12,001 nt of DNA from an uncultured Adlercreutzia sp. (GTDB lineage: Bacteria; Actinomycetota; Coriobacteriia; Coriobacteriales; Eggerthellaceae): NCBI RefSeq assembly GCF_958431955.1, contig NZ_CAUASN010000052.1, positions 1-12,001 on the forward strand, read 5' to 3'. Numbering within the stretch: position 1 is the stretch's first letter; each line of letters opens with the position of its first letter. The notes below the pieces were generated by a model. It was not told the origin of the DNA, ran no database searches, and worked only from the letters and a program-made list of their open reading frames with translations. Below are positions 11,956-12,001 of this stretch, in pieces. Both the position numbers and the translations under genes were made by a program.

Positions 11956-12001
11956 GGCTCCGTCGTCTAGCGGTTTAGGACGCCGCCCTCTCAAGGCGGA
12001 G
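11956..12001 (+). tRNA. tRNA-Glu (anticodon CUC), 5' part; cut by window end
   Basis: From GGCTCCG at 11956 the sequence shows the D arm (TCGTCTAGCGGTTTAGGA) and a perfect anticodon stem CCGCC (11983-11987) with GGCGG (11995-11999). The loop CTCTCAA gives anticodon CTC at 11990-11992. The D-arm TCGTCTAG and the anticodon-arm CCGCCCTCTCA are typical of tRNA-Glu. The T arm and the 3' acceptor strand lie beyond the window. It follows tRNA-Gln by 24 bp, so both likely share one transcript. Confidence 0.9.

Noticed and set aside
1..12001. CRISPR array, insertion sequence, prophage or integration site
   Set aside because: No regularly spaced repeats, transposase, integrase or terminal inverted repeats were seen. 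The tRNA genes at the right end could be an attachment site, but no integrase or duplicated tRNA fragment is in view.

Overview
The window looks like chromosomal DNA from a GC-rich, single-membrane anaerobe of the Actinomycetota, most likely class Coriobacteriia, family Eggerthellaceae (Eggerthella, Gordonibacter or Adlercreutzia type). Three things suggest this: strong G/C bias at third codon positions, an Actinobacteria-style ftsZ-pgeF-yggS-sepF-yggT-divIVA cluster, and a Tat-exported FAD reductase encoded next to a small multiheme c-type lipoprotein, a gene type that is greatly expanded in this family. The taxon is inferred from gene content and was not computed.

Layout. (1) 1-3871: the downstream end of a division and cell wall cluster, all on the + strand. 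It holds the FtsZ C-terminal peptide, PgeF (peptidoglycan editing), YggS (PLP homeostasis), an unusually long SepF, YggT and DivIVA, and it ends at a strong hairpin terminator. (2) 3873-4251: the RNase P RNA gene rnpB on the - strand, convergent with divIVA and divergent from thiN. (3) 4285-8668: a thiamine block with thiN (thiamine pyrophosphokinase), a TPP riboswitch, thiC, thiE, an isochorismatase-fold cysteine hydrolase, a terminator, then thiD and another terminator. Together these make HMP-PP, join it to thiazole phosphate and pyrophosphorylate free thiamine. No thiazole-synthesis gene, no ThiL and no obvious thiamine-phosphate phosphatase lies in the window. (4) 8683-10961: a regulated two-gene respiratory module. 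A consensus-like promoter has a 15-bp inverted repeat over its -35 box and a second imperfect copy downstream of the start site. It drives a Tat-exported flavoprotein of the fumarate reductase/urocanate reductase superfamily and a triheme c-type lipoprotein. (5) 11009-11674: a TetR-family regulator, the obvious candidate to bind those repeats. (6) 11782-12001: a stable-RNA promoter with tRNA-Gln(CUG) and the 5' part of tRNA-Glu(CUC), cut by the window end.

The most interesting part is the flavoprotein-cytochrome-TetR module. By my alignment from memory, the flavoprotein lacks both the catalytic Arg and the substrate-binding His of true fumarate reductases, so its electron acceptor is unknown. 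Likely electron flow is menaquinone pool to membrane-anchored triheme lipoprotein to extracytoplasmic flavoprotein to an organic acceptor, with the acceptor or a related molecule possibly relieving TetR repression. This wiring is inference.
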